DNA of 55,652 nt from contig FR897044.1 of assembly GCA_000437235.1 (NCBI GenBank), positions 1 to 55,652 of the forward strand, read 5' to 3'. The stretch comes from Coprobacillus sp. CAG:826 (GTDB taxonomy: Bacteria > Bacillota_I > Bacilli_A > RFN20 > CAG-826). Under the pieces are notes generated by a model. The model ran no database searches, was not told the DNA's origin, and saw only the letters and a list, made by a program, of their open reading frames with translations. The translations under genes were made by a program, and so were the position numbers. Below are positions 1 to 7,528 of the stretch, in pieces; the stretch's first letter is position 1, and every line of letters starts with the position of its first letter.

Positions 1-253
1 CAAGAAGATAGAGATGCTTACCTGAATTAGAATCTAAATAATGTCGTCTTTTAAACGAGACAGGACCTCTAGAAGTAAGGATTTTACGTTGAACTTTCTT
101 ACAAATAATCAAATCTTTTCTTTTAGAAAAAAGATAATCATCGTATTTTTCTAGAAGATATGAGAATTCTTTTAAGAAATCCTCATTATTTTGTTGAGAG
201 CAATTTGTAAATAAACTATCGAATTTAGTTTCGTTTTGTGTTATAGTGTCCAT
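1..253 (-). CDS. ISLre2-type (UPF0236) transposase, N-terminal part only
   Basis: About the first 84 codons of a transposase running off the left edge. The protein starts MDTITQNETKFDSLF, and near the cut edge carries a basic stretch RKILTSRGPVSFKRRHYLD followed by a Leu-Leu pair. This resembles the region of UPF0236/ISLre2 transposases in which a conserved Gly, an F/Y-K-R-R-Y segment and a yLLD motif follow one another. The start ATG (251-253) has AGAAAGG upstream on the minus strand, separated from it by one arm of an inverted repeat. Family transposases are normally about 400-480 residues, so most of the gene lies outside the window. Function inferred: DDE-type transposition of its own element. 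The family call rests on the motif by eye. Confidence 0.6.
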   Translation of the reverse strand, partial: MDTITQNETKFDSLFTNCSQQNNEDFLKEFSYLLEKYDDYLFSKRKDLIICKKVQRKILTSRGPVSFKRRHYLDSNSGKHLYLL

Positions 254-295
254 GGAAGTTATCCTTTCTGTTTAGGCACTTAAAGTATAACTTCC
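254..295 (-). promoter_or_regulatory. Inverted repeat abutting the transposase start codon
   Basis: GGAAGTTAT (254-262) and ATAACTTCC (287-295) are perfect 9-base inverted repeats. On the minus strand the RNA would form a 9-bp stem with a 24-base loop. Its 3' arm lies directly against the AUG and the AGAAAGG ribosome site sits in the loop, so the stem would separate the two. Such structures are known in some insertion sequences as a brake on translation of read-through transcripts; that role here is inferred. Confidence 0.5.
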
Positions 296-350
296 TTTTT
301 CATTTTCTGTTACCTCCAAAATCTTAATGCTGCCGGTTTTAAGGTATTCG

Positions 351-379
351 TTGCTTTTTCTTGTATATTTATATATAAT
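351..379 (+). promoter_or_regulatory. Sigma-A-type promoter of the lipid operon
   Basis: TTGCTT (351-356), a 17-base spacer and TATAAT (374-379) precede the ATG at 408. Expected transcription start is near 386, leaving a 5' leader of about 22 bases that contains AGAAAGG (394-400). Confidence 0.75.
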
Positions 380-407
380 ATACAAGCAACACAAGAAAGG
401 AAAAACT

Positions 408-3071
408 ATGGACGCAAACACACAGTATACATTCAACTCTAAAATTGTGGATCCTAACAAAAAGAAAAAGAAAAGTCGTAAAAGCACTTTTCTCACGTTA
501 GGCTTTTTGTTGTTAAATATTGCGATTGTTGCTTATATTGCTTATACCTCCTTTGCAGGACAAGGAAATATTTTTGAAACAAGCTCAGAAGTTTTTGCTT
601 TATGGAAAAAGAATGTTAAGTATATTCTTTTAGCATTTTGTATGCCGTTAATCTCCATTTTGATGGAGTCATGTAAATATTGTATTTTAGTTCGTCATAA
701 AACTGGGGTTTGGAATTTCCGCTTAGGTTTAAGAACTACAATCATGGGAAAATATTACGATAATATCACTCCATTAAGCAGTGGTGGACAACCTTTCCAA
801 ATTTTTTATTTGAAGAAAGATGGTGTGCCTTTAGGCGTAGCAACTAGCTTACCTTTTATTAGTTTTTTCTTAAATCAATTAGCTTTAGTAATTGCCTCTG
901 TTATCATTATGATTTATTTGTCGGTTCACCAACTTGGATCAGCAAATGCTGTCGTTGAAACATTCAAAATCGTTGCGTGGATTGGTACAATTACCTCAAT
1001 TATTGTTCCGGCGTCGATTATCGGTGTTTCTATTTGGCCTAAATTTACACGTAAAATTGCAGATGGTATTGTAGCAATCATTAATAAATTGAAGTTTATT
1101 CGCCATAAAGAAAAATATGCGAATACAATTTATAACACATTAGACGAATACCAAAGGAGTATGTCGCAATATAAAAAATCAGGCTTTGTATTATTCATTT
1201 GTTTTATTCTTTCGGTAATTTATAAGGTCGCTTTATATTCCACTCCATATTTTATTGTTCGCGCTTGCGGAGTTAAGCCCAATTATTTAGAAATTTTCGC
1301 TTTAACGCTTATTCTAACAGTATCGGTCTCATTTATTCCAACTCCAGGAAGTTCTGGCGCTTCTGAACTTTCTTTCCAAGCGATGTTTTTAAAAACATTA
1401 GCAAGTGTTGGCTTAGGCGCTGTATATACGTTCTGGTGTATGATTTATTGGCGCTTCTGCGTTTATTTCTTGTTTATTATTTTGGGAATGATAGAAATGG
1501 TCATCCTTTCTTTAAAACACAAGAGAAGAAAAGCTTATATTCCTGAACCAGTGATGGCAACACTCTATCAAGTTCCTATTTATGGAATTAAAGTTCTCCA
1601 TAAAGATCAAACCTCGTGCTTTATTCCTTTTGTGGAAGGCGATGCACAATGTTATATTTCAGATGGAGTAGCATCTTTTGAATTCCGCCCAAGAAAGACA
1701 TTGACACTACGCTCAGATCAAGATTTCTCTTGTTTGACCGATAATTCTTATGTGTTTATTTCGAAAGATTGCATCCGAAAAATGATTGCTAAATTGGACG
1801 CTACTAAACTATATGGTATCTCGTTTATTGTTGATAAAACGAAAAAACTTGGGCCTACGATTGAAGTAGACACGGGAAAAGAGAAGTCTCCATTAGCGCG
1901 TCCTAATACAAAAATTGAAACGGTTCAATTCATTGATTATTACCGCCCACTTCGAGGTGAAGCTGTTAAACATGCCGAGAATTATGCGATTTCCTTAAAT
2001 GAAGATGGCTTTGATACCCGTGTTTTTGCCCCAAAATTAAAAAAGAAATTACCCGTTTATAGAACAGATCAATATCCATTAATTTATACGCCATCACTTC
2101 GATTTTTGTTTACGAATTATTCTATGGCAACGCCAAATATTAAAATTTCTTTGAAGATGTCACTTGAGCCGAATCATTGCCTTTTAATTTTCCATGCTCA
2201 AACACCATTTATGATGGGAAAATATGCCTTAAAGATGGCGAGAAGATATGATGTGCCGATTGTGGTATCATTCCGTCATGCTTTCTATCATAAATTAAAA
2301 AGACCGCTACATAGTCGTTTTATCGCTAAATTAGTTGAACTCAATGGAATGAGTCTTTATAAACGATGTGATGCTGTCTTTATTCCAAGTTTAGAAACCG
2401 GTGAAATTTTAAAACGCAAAGGTTATAAAGGACCAACGATGGTCGTGGAAGATAGTTATGAAGCTTATGATGCATCGACAATTTTAGAAAAAAGAAAGGC
2501 TGAACGTAATTATTTCCATATTCAAGATGATGAAAAAGTCATGCTAACTTTAGCAACAAAAAGAGAAGAAAAAGATAAATTCTTACGAGGATTAAAACTA
2601 TTAGACGCTTTATTACAAGAGCCGATTACAATCATGGTTTATGGCTTTAAACATATGGAAAGACAAAAGATTCGTAAAGAATATACATTAAAAAATATTC
2701 GTCTAATTCTTTTAACCCATAGTGTGTTTATTGAAGAAGCCATTCAAGCCAGTGACTTATTGTTATTACAAAGAGAAAGAGACGGCGCTTTCCCATATGA
2801 AAGAATTGCCGCTGGTTATCGCGTTCCAAGTATGATTCATGGTATGAAAAAAGAAGAGTATAAAGTTGGAGAAAACTGCTTCTTATTACCAAGAATGATT
2901 GAAGAATCAATGCAAGCTATCATGGATGCCATGAAAAATGATGAACTTAGAAAGCAAGTAGGGGATAAAGCTTGGAAAACTTTAACCATTTCCAAAGAAC
3001 AAAATGTTAAAAATATTGAGAATGCATATCGTGAAGTAATTCGTCGATATTATGAGAGTGTGAAAAAATGA
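408..3071 (+). CDS. LPG-synthase-TM (YbhN-type) membrane protein fused to a GT4-like glycosyltransferase
   Basis: The N-terminal part (about residues 20-375) is a polytopic membrane domain with about eight hydrophobic segments, of the kind called lysylphosphatidylglycerol synthase TM region (YbhN/flippase-like). It holds the family's polar stretch with SSGGQPFQ and TPGSSGASE. A linker of unknown type (about 375-500) follows. The C-terminal part (about 500-887) resembles GT-B glycosyltransferases acting on diacylglycerol: a YYRPLRGEAVKHAENYA start and FHAQTPFMMGKYALKMARR. Probable role: glycolipid synthesis and/or lipid translocation at the membrane; the substrate is unknown. The ATG at 408 was chosen because AGAAAGG precedes it and upstream in-frame codons lie in the promoter. 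The gene overlaps the next, an acyltransferase, by 4 bases, so the two are surely co-translated. Confidence 0.8.
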   Translation: MDANTQYTFNSKIVDPNKKKKKSRKSTFLTLGFLLLNIAIVAYIAYTSFAGQGNIFETSSEVFALWKKNVKYILLAFCMPLISILMESCKYCILVRHKTGVWNFRLGLRTTIMGKYYDNITPLSSGGQPFQIFYLKKDGVPLGVATSLPFISFFLNQLALVIASVIIMIYLSVHQLGSANAVVETFKIVAWIGTITSIIVPASIIGVSIWPKFTRKIADGIVAIINKLKFIRHKEKYANTIYNTLDEYQRSMSQYKKSGFVLFICFILSVIYKVALYSTPYFIVRACGVKPNYLEIFALTLILTVSVSFIPTPGSSGASELSFQAMFLKTLASVGLGAVYTFWCMIYWRFCVYFLFIILGMIEMVILSLKHKRRKAYIPEPVMATLYQVPIYGIKVLHKDQTSCFIPFVEGDAQCYISDGVASFEFRPRKTLTLRSDQDFSCLTDNSYVFISKDCIRKMIAKLDATKLYGISFIVDKTKKLGPTIEVDTGKEKSPLARPNTKIETVQFIDYYRPLRGEAVKHAENYAISLNEDGFDTRVFAPKLKKKLPVYRTDQYPLIYTPSLRFLFTNYSMATPNIKISLKMSLEPNHCLLIFHAQTPFMMGKYALKMARRYDVPIVVSFRHAFYHKLKRPLHSRFIAKLVELNGMSLYKRCDAVFIPSLETGEILKRKGYKGPTMVVEDSYEAYDASTILEKRKAERNYFHIQDDEKVMLTLATKREEKDKFLRGLKLLDALLQEPITIMVYGFKHMERQKIRKEYTLKNIRLILLTHSVFIEEAIQASDLLLLQRERDGAFPYERIAAGYRVPSMIHGMKKEEYKVGENCFLLPRMIEESMQAIMDAMKNDELRKQVGDKAWKTLTISKEQNVKNIENAYREVIRRYYESVKK

Positions 3072-4285
3072 AGAAGTTTAAGAATTTTTTAAAAGAATTT
3101 GCGCAACATTTATTCTATTTCCTTCTTAGACCTTTTTTATGGTTTTATATCGTCGTGTTCCAACACGTACGCTTTAAAAGAAATCATAAAAAGGTTCCTA
3201 AAGGTCCAGTATTATTTTTATCGAACCATTTAAGTAACTGGGATGGAATTTATATTAATGCTATGTTTTGGAACCGTATTGTTCACTTTATTGTCCATGA
3301 TGAAATGTTTAAAAATAAATTTTTAGGCTTTTTAAGCAATGTTCTTCTTGGTGAGGTGAAAAGAGGAATGTCCACTAGTGACATATCGGATATTTTAACG
3401 ATTCGTCAATTAGTAAAAAAAGGAAAGAGTGTTGGTTTATATCCTGAAGGTGATATTGACATGTTTGGACGAACATTGCCCGTAGAAATCAGTGTGGCAA
3501 AGTTCGTAAAAATGTTAAGAATTCCTGTTGTCATCATGCGGATTGATGGCGCTTGTATTCGTGCAACGAGATGGGGAAAATATGCGCACCATAGTCATAT
3601 TACCTATTCTATTCGTGAAGTTTTATCGGTTGAACAGATACAAAAAATGTCTTTAGAAGAATTATATAAAGTCATTATGGACGGCATTACTGTGGATGAT
3701 TTGGCGTATCAAGAAAATGTATTACGCTATAAACAATGGCCCGGTCCTGCAAGAGCGGAATGGTTAGAATTAGGTCTTTATATGTGTCCCAAATGCCATC
3801 GTTTAGAGGTGTTAAAATCAAAAGGGGCTTATGTTTATTGTCCAGAATGTGGTTTCAAAGCGAAGTATAACCGCTATGCCATGTTAGAAGGGGAAGAGGT
3901 ACCTTTCCATAATTTAACTAAATGGGATGATTGGCAATATAGTGAATTAAAGAAAATTATTGATCAAGCCGAAGAAAAAGGACTTATTTTAGCAACAAAC
4001 GATTTAGATCTTTATCACGTAAAAGAAGTAGAGTTCTTTAAAAAGCCTATCGGTAGAACTGATTTAAAACTCTATAAAGATCGTATTGTTTATCAAGAAA
4101 ATGGAGAAGAGATAACGCTTTATATACAAGATATGACGCGACTTATGCTACAATATAAAGATGTATTAGAGATCCATTTTGGGACGTCACGAATTCGCTT
4201 TAGAACCGAACGCCGCAAATGGTCTGCTTACCTCTATTGGAAAGCGTTACTCTATATCAAAAAGAATTTAAAAAAGGAGAATTAA
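3068..4285 (+). CDS. PlsC-type 1-acylglycerol-3-phosphate acyltransferase with zinc ribbon
   Basis: Lysophospholipid acyltransferase family: the catalytic NHxxxxD box is NHLSNWDG (about residues 53-60), and YPEGDID (about 124) takes the place of the usual EGTRS block. After a hydrophobic N-terminus the PlsC domain runs to about residue 210. It is followed by a zinc ribbon, CPKC (about 238) and CPEC (about 257), and an uncharacterised C-terminal domain of about 130 residues. Typical PlsC proteins are about 200-250 residues, so the tail is an addition. Known family reaction: acyl transfer to lysophosphatidic acid at the inner membrane face. Its start overlaps the flippase/glycosyltransferase stop by 4 bases, which implies one lipid-building operon. 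Confidence 0.85.
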   Translation: MKKFKNFLKEFAQHLFYFLLRPFLWFYIVVFQHVRFKRNHKKVPKGPVLFLSNHLSNWDGIYINAMFWNRIVHFIVHDEMFKNKFLGFLSNVLLGEVKRGMSTSDISDILTIRQLVKKGKSVGLYPEGDIDMFGRTLPVEISVAKFVKMLRIPVVIMRIDGACIRATRWGKYAHHSHITYSIREVLSVEQIQKMSLEELYKVIMDGITVDDLAYQENVLRYKQWPGPARAEWLELGLYMCPKCHRLEVLKSKGAYVYCPECGFKAKYNRYAMLEGEEVPFHNLTKWDDWQYSELKKIIDQAEEKGLILATNDLDLYHVKEVEFFKKPIGRTDLKLYKDRIVYQENGEEITLYIQDMTRLMLQYKDVLEIHFGTSRIRFRTERRKWSAYLYWKALLYIKKNLKKEN

Positions 4286-4289
4286 AAAG

Positions 4290-4859
4290 ATGAAAGAATT
4301 TATGGTTGAAACTTCTGCGCGCCACGTACACGTCACGCAAGAAACATTAGAAATTTTATTTGGGAAAGGCTATCAATTAACGGTAAAGAAGATGCTTTCT
4401 CAACCGGGTCAATTTGCTTCCAATGAAAAAGTGAAAGTCATTGGCACCAAAGGTGAATTAAACGCTTCTATTTTAGGACCAGTAAGAAAGGAAAACCAAG
4501 TGGAACTTTCTTTAACTGATGCGCGTTCTATTGGCGTCACCGCCCCGGTTCGTGAATCAGGAGATATCGCAAATAGTGGGGCTTGTCGCTTAGTAGGACC
4601 CTGTGGTGAAGTAGAATTAAAAGAAGGCGTTATCGCCGCTAAACGCCATATTCATATGACACCAAAAGATGCCGAAGAATTCGGTGTTCATGATAAAGAT
4701 ATCGTTTCTGTAAGCGTTGCTTCAGAAGCTCGTTCTTTAATTTTCCAAGATGTCGTCGTTCGTGTAAGCCCAAGCTATGCTTTAGCTATGCATATTGATA
4801 CTGATGAATGTAATGCCGCCGGTTTATCTGGTCAAGTATTCGGTAAAATTGTTCGCTAG
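4290..4859 (+). CDS. pduL: Phosphate propanoyltransferase / phosphotransacetylase
   Basis: PduL-type phosphotransacylase (PF06130), unrelated to Pta, converting acyl-CoA and phosphate to acyl phosphate and CoA. Two metal-binding repeats are clear: SARHVHVTQE (residues 9-18) and AKRHIHMTPKDAEEFGV (from about 116), the histidine pairs known to bind zinc in PduL. Length 189 is close to the family's roughly 200. There is no N-terminal encapsulation peptide and no microcompartment shell gene nearby, so a cytosolic Pta role making acetyl phosphate for ATP and acetate formation is likelier than propanediol use; this is inference. AAGGAG lies before the ATG, 4 bases after the acyltransferase stop, so it is probably co-transcribed with the lipid genes. 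Confidence 0.9.
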   Translation: MKEFMVETSARHVHVTQETLEILFGKGYQLTVKKMLSQPGQFASNEKVKVIGTKGELNASILGPVRKENQVELSLTDARSIGVTAPVRESGDIANSGACRLVGPCGEVELKEGVIAAKRHIHMTPKDAEEFGVHDKDIVSVSVASEARSLIFQDVVVRVSPSYALAMHIDTDECNAAGLSGQVFGKIVR

Positions 4860-4868
4860 GTAAAAAGA

Positions 4869-5135
4869 ATGAACGTTTTTACTTATCATCCTAAAGGAAC
4901 TTGTTCTCGCGAAATGAAAATCTACTATGATGGAGATACTTTAGAAGATATCGAAGTCGTAGGTGGATGCTCGGGGAATCTTAAGGGAATTCGTGCTTTG
5001 GTGCGCGGAATGAAACTTACCGAAGTAGAAGAAAAATTAGCAGGCATTCGCTGTGGCATGAAACCAACTTCATGTCCAGATCAGCTCTCAAAAGCTATTC
5101 ATGAACTCTTGGAAAAAGAAGCCATTCAAAATTAA
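4869..5135 (+). CDS. TSCPD domain protein (TIGR03905 type)
   Basis: An 88-residue stand-alone TSCPD domain. Visible marks are the starting TYHPKGTCSREM, a GGCSGN turn and the naming motif PTSCPDQL near the end, with four conserved-looking cysteines. The same domain occurs at the C-terminus of some class II ribonucleotide reductases, where it is thought to bind metal; the small free version found across Firmicutes has no settled function. It starts 9 bases after pduL and is probably the last gene of that operon. Confidence 0.85.
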   Translation: MNVFTYHPKGTCSREMKIYYDGDTLEDIEVVGGCSGNLKGIRALVRGMKLTEVEEKLAGIRCGMKPTSCPDQLSKAIHELLEKEAIQN

Positions 5136-5152
5136 GTATAAATTATAAAAAC

Positions 5153-5180
5153 TGTCTCATACTTCTAATAGGGTGAGGCA
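5153..5180 (+). promoter_or_regulatory. Hairpin covering a ribosome binding site
   Basis: TGTCTCA (5153-5159) can pair with TGAGGCA (5174-5180) over seven base pairs including one G-U. The 3' arm contains the GGTGAGG ribosome site of the next gene (ATG 5183), so folding would hide it. No T-run follows, so it is not a terminator. Confidence 0.4.
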
Positions 5181-5182
5181 TA

Positions 5183-5398
5183 ATGAAAACAAAAAAGAAA
5201 AAAGAACAATTTGAAATCGCTAATGTTCTCTTCGAAATGGGAATGGATTTTGATGTAATTGAAAGCGTTGCGGGAGTTACTCCGCAAGAATTACTTTTAA
5301 ATAAGATTAATATCCTTGACTTTCAAGAAGAGATTGACGATAATAATAACGACTCTTATCAAGAATCGCGTAATCAAAGGAACGAACAAACGCGATAG
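5183..5398 (+). CDS. Small hypothetical protein overlapping the metK riboswitch
   Basis: 71 residues: a Lys-rich start, then an amphipathic segment FEMGMDFDVIESVAGVTPQE that looks like the short helix-turn-helix tail seen at the end of Rpn/PD-(D/E)xK-type nucleases, then an Asn/Gln-rich tail. I do not recognise a full domain. The last 15 or so codons overlap the 5' strand of the SAM riboswitch and its promoter, so the tail sequence may be dictated by the RNA and promoter. A GGTGAGG ribosome site precedes the ATG inside a hairpin. It may be a remnant of a longer gene; real expression is uncertain. Confidence 0.45.
   Translation: MKTKKKKEQFEIANVLFEMGMDFDVIESVAGVTPQELLLNKINILDFQEEIDDNNNDSYQESRNQRNEQTR
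5316..5344 (+). promoter_or_regulatory. metK promoter
   Basis: TTGACT (5316-5321), 17 bases, GATAAT (5339-5344). The expected start near 5351 is just before the first riboswitch stem (5353). The promoter lies inside the coding region of the small gene at 5183-5398. Confidence 0.75.
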
Positions 5399-5461
5399 CA
5401 ACCCTAGAAACAAAACTAGACGGTGCTTTTCCTTAGCGGAGCCCACTCCGAACGATGAGAG
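5353..5461 (+). ncRNA. SAM-I (S-box) riboswitch of metK
   Basis: The closing stem P1 is CTCTTATC (5353-5360) with GATGAGAG (5454-5461), and the diagnostic S-box pieces lie between: CTTATCAAGA at the start, AGCAACC, then a small hairpin and CGGTGCT, a second stem (GCGGAG...CTCCG), and GATGAGAGA at the end. In this class S-adenosylmethionine binding stabilises P1 and allows the terminator at 5476-5509 to form, shutting off metK when SAM is plentiful. Class and mechanism are established knowledge; the match was made by eye but is strong, and the gene downstream is the expected one. Confidence 0.92.
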
Positions 5462-5475
5462 AAAGGTAAAGTAAT

Positions 5476-5509
5476 AAGAACTTTCCGCAAGTGGGAGGTT
5501 CTTTTTTTT
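5476..5509 (+). terminator. Riboswitch-controlled terminator
   Basis: AAGAAC-TTTCC (5476-5486) pairs with GGGAG-GTTCTT (5492-5502), followed by eight T. GAAAG (5461-5465), at the P1 edge, can pair with CTTTC (5481-5485), a possible antiterminator. Confidence 0.85.
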
Positions 5510-5531
5510 AGATGTAAGGGAGAAATGTAGT

Positions 5532-6713
5532 ATGGAAAAAATATTATTTACCAGTGAATCTGTAAGTGAAGGACACCCTGATAAAGTATGTGATCAAATT
5601 AGCGACGCTATTTTAGACGCGTGTTTAGCTAAGGACCCATCTTCACATGTTGCCTGTGAATGTTTTACCACCAAACAATATGTTTTAATTAGTGGTGAAA
5701 TTACAACTTTAGCTAAAGTGGATTATGAAGGCATTGCTCGCGATGTTTTAAGAAGAATCGGCTATTTATCCGAGGATGATGGCATCGACGCGAATACCTG
5801 CCAAATTGACGTAAGAATACAAACGCAATCACCCGATATTGCTCAAGGTGTTAATCGTGGAGAACGTTTACTTCAGGGCGCAGGAGACCAAGGCATTATG
5901 TTTGGTTATGCAAGTGATGAAAGCGATGGCTATATGCCGTTAGCGTTAGTTATTTCTCATAAACTTGTTCGGGTAGCCAGTGCTTTAAGAAAGCAAGGGA
6001 AATTTCCTCATGCCCGTCCAGATATGAAGTCTCAAGTTACGATTGATTATACAGACCCGCAACATATTCGTATTGATACTGTTTTAATGTCCGTACAACA
6101 TGATGAAACCATAGACGAAAAAGAATTTAAATCCTTTATTTATGAAAACATCATGAAACCAGTGGTAAAATCCTTTGGTTTAAATGATGATTTCCGCTAC
6201 TTAATTAATCCTACTGGGCGTTTTGTTGTCGGTGGACCAAAAGGAGATACAGGTTTAACTGGTCGTAAAATTATTGTGGATACTTATGGGGGCTCCGCTC
6301 GTCATGGTGGTGGTTGCTTCTCCGGGAAAGACCCTTCTAAAGTCGATCGTTCCGCTGCTTATATGGCGCGTTATATTGCTAAAAACTTAGTGGCAGCAAA
6401 AGTAGCCAAGCGCTTAGAAGTTCAATTAGGTTATGCGATTGGAGTAGCAGAACCCTTGAGTATTGCTATTTCTACATTTGGAACCGCTCGCTATTCCGAT
6501 GAAGATATTCTTTCTTTAATCCATACATTATTTGATTGTAGACCAGGAGCAATTATTGAACAATTCTCTTTATTACACCCTACGTTTAAATATGAAGATT
6601 TAGCTAGTTATGGACATTTTGGTAGACCTGATTTAAATCTCCCTTGGGAAAAATTAGATAAGGTTGATGCCATATTAGAATTCTTAAAAGATAAAAAGCC
6701 AACTCGCGCATGA
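5532..6713 (+). CDS. metK: S-adenosylmethionine synthetase
   Basis: Makes SAM from methionine and ATP in the cytosol. All family signatures are present: GHPDKVCDQISDAILD at the start, GAGDQGIMFGYA in the middle, GGPKGDTGLTGRKIIVDTYG, and the glycine-rich P-loop-like GGGCFSGKDPSKVDRSA. At 393 residues it has the normal length. It is preceded by an S-box riboswitch, so its product represses its own synthesis. The last codons and the TGA stop lie inside the terminator stem at 6698-6726, so the C-terminal residues are partly fixed by the terminator sequence. Confidence 0.98.
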   Translation: MEKILFTSESVSEGHPDKVCDQISDAILDACLAKDPSSHVACECFTTKQYVLISGEITTLAKVDYEGIARDVLRRIGYLSEDDGIDANTCQIDVRIQTQSPDIAQGVNRGERLLQGAGDQGIMFGYASDESDGYMPLALVISHKLVRVASALRKQGKFPHARPDMKSQVTIDYTDPQHIRIDTVLMSVQHDETIDEKEFKSFIYENIMKPVVKSFGLNDDFRYLINPTGRFVVGGPKGDTGLTGRKIIVDTYGGSARHGGGCFSGKDPSKVDRSAAYMARYIAKNLVAAKVAKRLEVQLGYAIGVAEPLSIAISTFGTARYSDEDILSLIHTLFDCRPGAIIEQFSLLHPTFKYEDLASYGHFGRPDLNLPWEKLDKVDAILEFLKDKKPTRA

Positions 6714-6726
6714 GTTGGCCTTTTTT
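6698..6726 (+). terminator. metK terminator
   Basis: GCCAACTC (6698-6705) and GAGTTGGC (6712-6719) form a perfect 8-bp stem, followed by C and six T. It includes the metK stop codon. Confidence 0.9.
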
Positions 6727-6800
6727 CCATCAATTATTATATCATATTCTCTTCGACATGATAAGACTATTTTTTTATGTGATTCTTGCGTAAAATAATA

Positions 6801-6816
6801 GTGTAGGCAACTACAC
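6801..6816 (+). promoter_or_regulatory. 5' leader hairpin with GCAA tetraloop before hpf
   Basis: GTGTAG-GCAA-CTACAC is a perfect 6-bp stem with a GNRA-type loop, just after an A/T-rich TAAAATAATA that could be the -10 region. If transcription starts near 6801, the hairpin would cap the 5' end of the hpf mRNA and could protect it from RNase J. No T-run follows. Confidence 0.4.
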
Positions 6817-6846
6817 GTTTCTAATTTGGAAAGGAGCAGATTATAT

Positions 6847-7401
6847 ATGAAATACCAAATTATCGGAAAAAACATCGTAGTGACAAAGGGAATTAGCGAT
6901 GCCCTTATTAAAAAACTTTCGCGCATGGATAAATATTTCTTAATCGATGATGACGTTGAATGCCGTGCTGTTGTAAGAACTTACAAAAATGGTGGTCAAA
7001 AAGTTGAAATCACTATTTTTACCAATATGATGACATTTAGAGCTGAAGTCGTTGATGCTGATTTATATGCCGCCTTTGATTTAGCGATTGATAAACTTGA
7101 AGGTCAAATGAGAAAATTAAAAACTCGTTTAGATCGTAAGACTAAACATGGCTTAGGTGAATCCATTGCCTTTGAAAATTTTGAAGCTGATAAAGTCGAA
7201 GAAGAGGAAGATGAAGTTGTTAGAACTAAGAGTTATCATCTTGAACCGATGGATATTGAAGAAGCCATCACCCGTATGGAAGCCTTAGGACATGACTTCT
7301 TTATGTACTTAGACGTTGATGATAATATGATTTCTGTTGTCTATCACCGTGATGATGGTGGTTATGGCATTATTCAAGCTGAAAATAAATTAGCGGCTTA
7401 A
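6847..7401 (+). CDS. hpf: Ribosome hibernation promoting factor, long form
   Basis: 184 residues: an N-terminal S30AE/HPF domain (about 1-100; MKYQIIGKNIVVTKGISDAL and a central VEITIFTNMMTFRAE strand) joined through an acidic linker to the C-terminal dimerisation domain (about 128-184, MDIEEAITRMEALGHDFFMY, ending GGYGIIQ). Long HPF binds the small subunit and pairs 70S ribosomes into inactive 100S dimers in stationary phase or stress. The ATG at 6847 was chosen over in-frame codons upstream because AAAGGAG (6829-6835) precedes it. It is a single-gene unit with its own terminator. Confidence 0.93.
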   Translation: MKYQIIGKNIVVTKGISDALIKKLSRMDKYFLIDDDVECRAVVRTYKNGGQKVEITIFTNMMTFRAEVVDADLYAAFDLAIDKLEGQMRKLKTRLDRKTKHGLGESIAFENFEADKVEEEEDEVVRTKSYHLEPMDIEEAITRMEALGHDFFMYLDVDDNMISVVYHRDDGGYGIIQAENKLAA

Positions 7402-7424
7402 TGTTATAAAAACATTTGATTGAT

Positions 7425-7460
7425 AAAAGTGGCTATTCACTTAGTGAAGCCACTTTTTTT
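7425..7460 (+). terminator. hpf terminator
   Basis: AGTGGCT (7428-7434) pairs with AGCCACT (7447-7453); an inner CAC/GTG pair continues the stem, and seven T follow. Confidence 0.9.
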
Positions 7461-7528
7461 ATTGTACCAATATCTTCTTTTTCTATTTTCTTTAAGATGC
7501 GCATAGTCTTAATATGAGGACTCATTTT

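Noticed and set aside
272..496. Minus-strand open frame with hydrophobic start
   Set aside because: Lies over the promoter and first codons of the flippase-like gene; no ribosome site or family.
4290..5135. Bacterial microcompartment locus because of pduL
   Set aside because: No shell protein or diol/ethanolamine enzyme nearby, and no encapsulation peptide.
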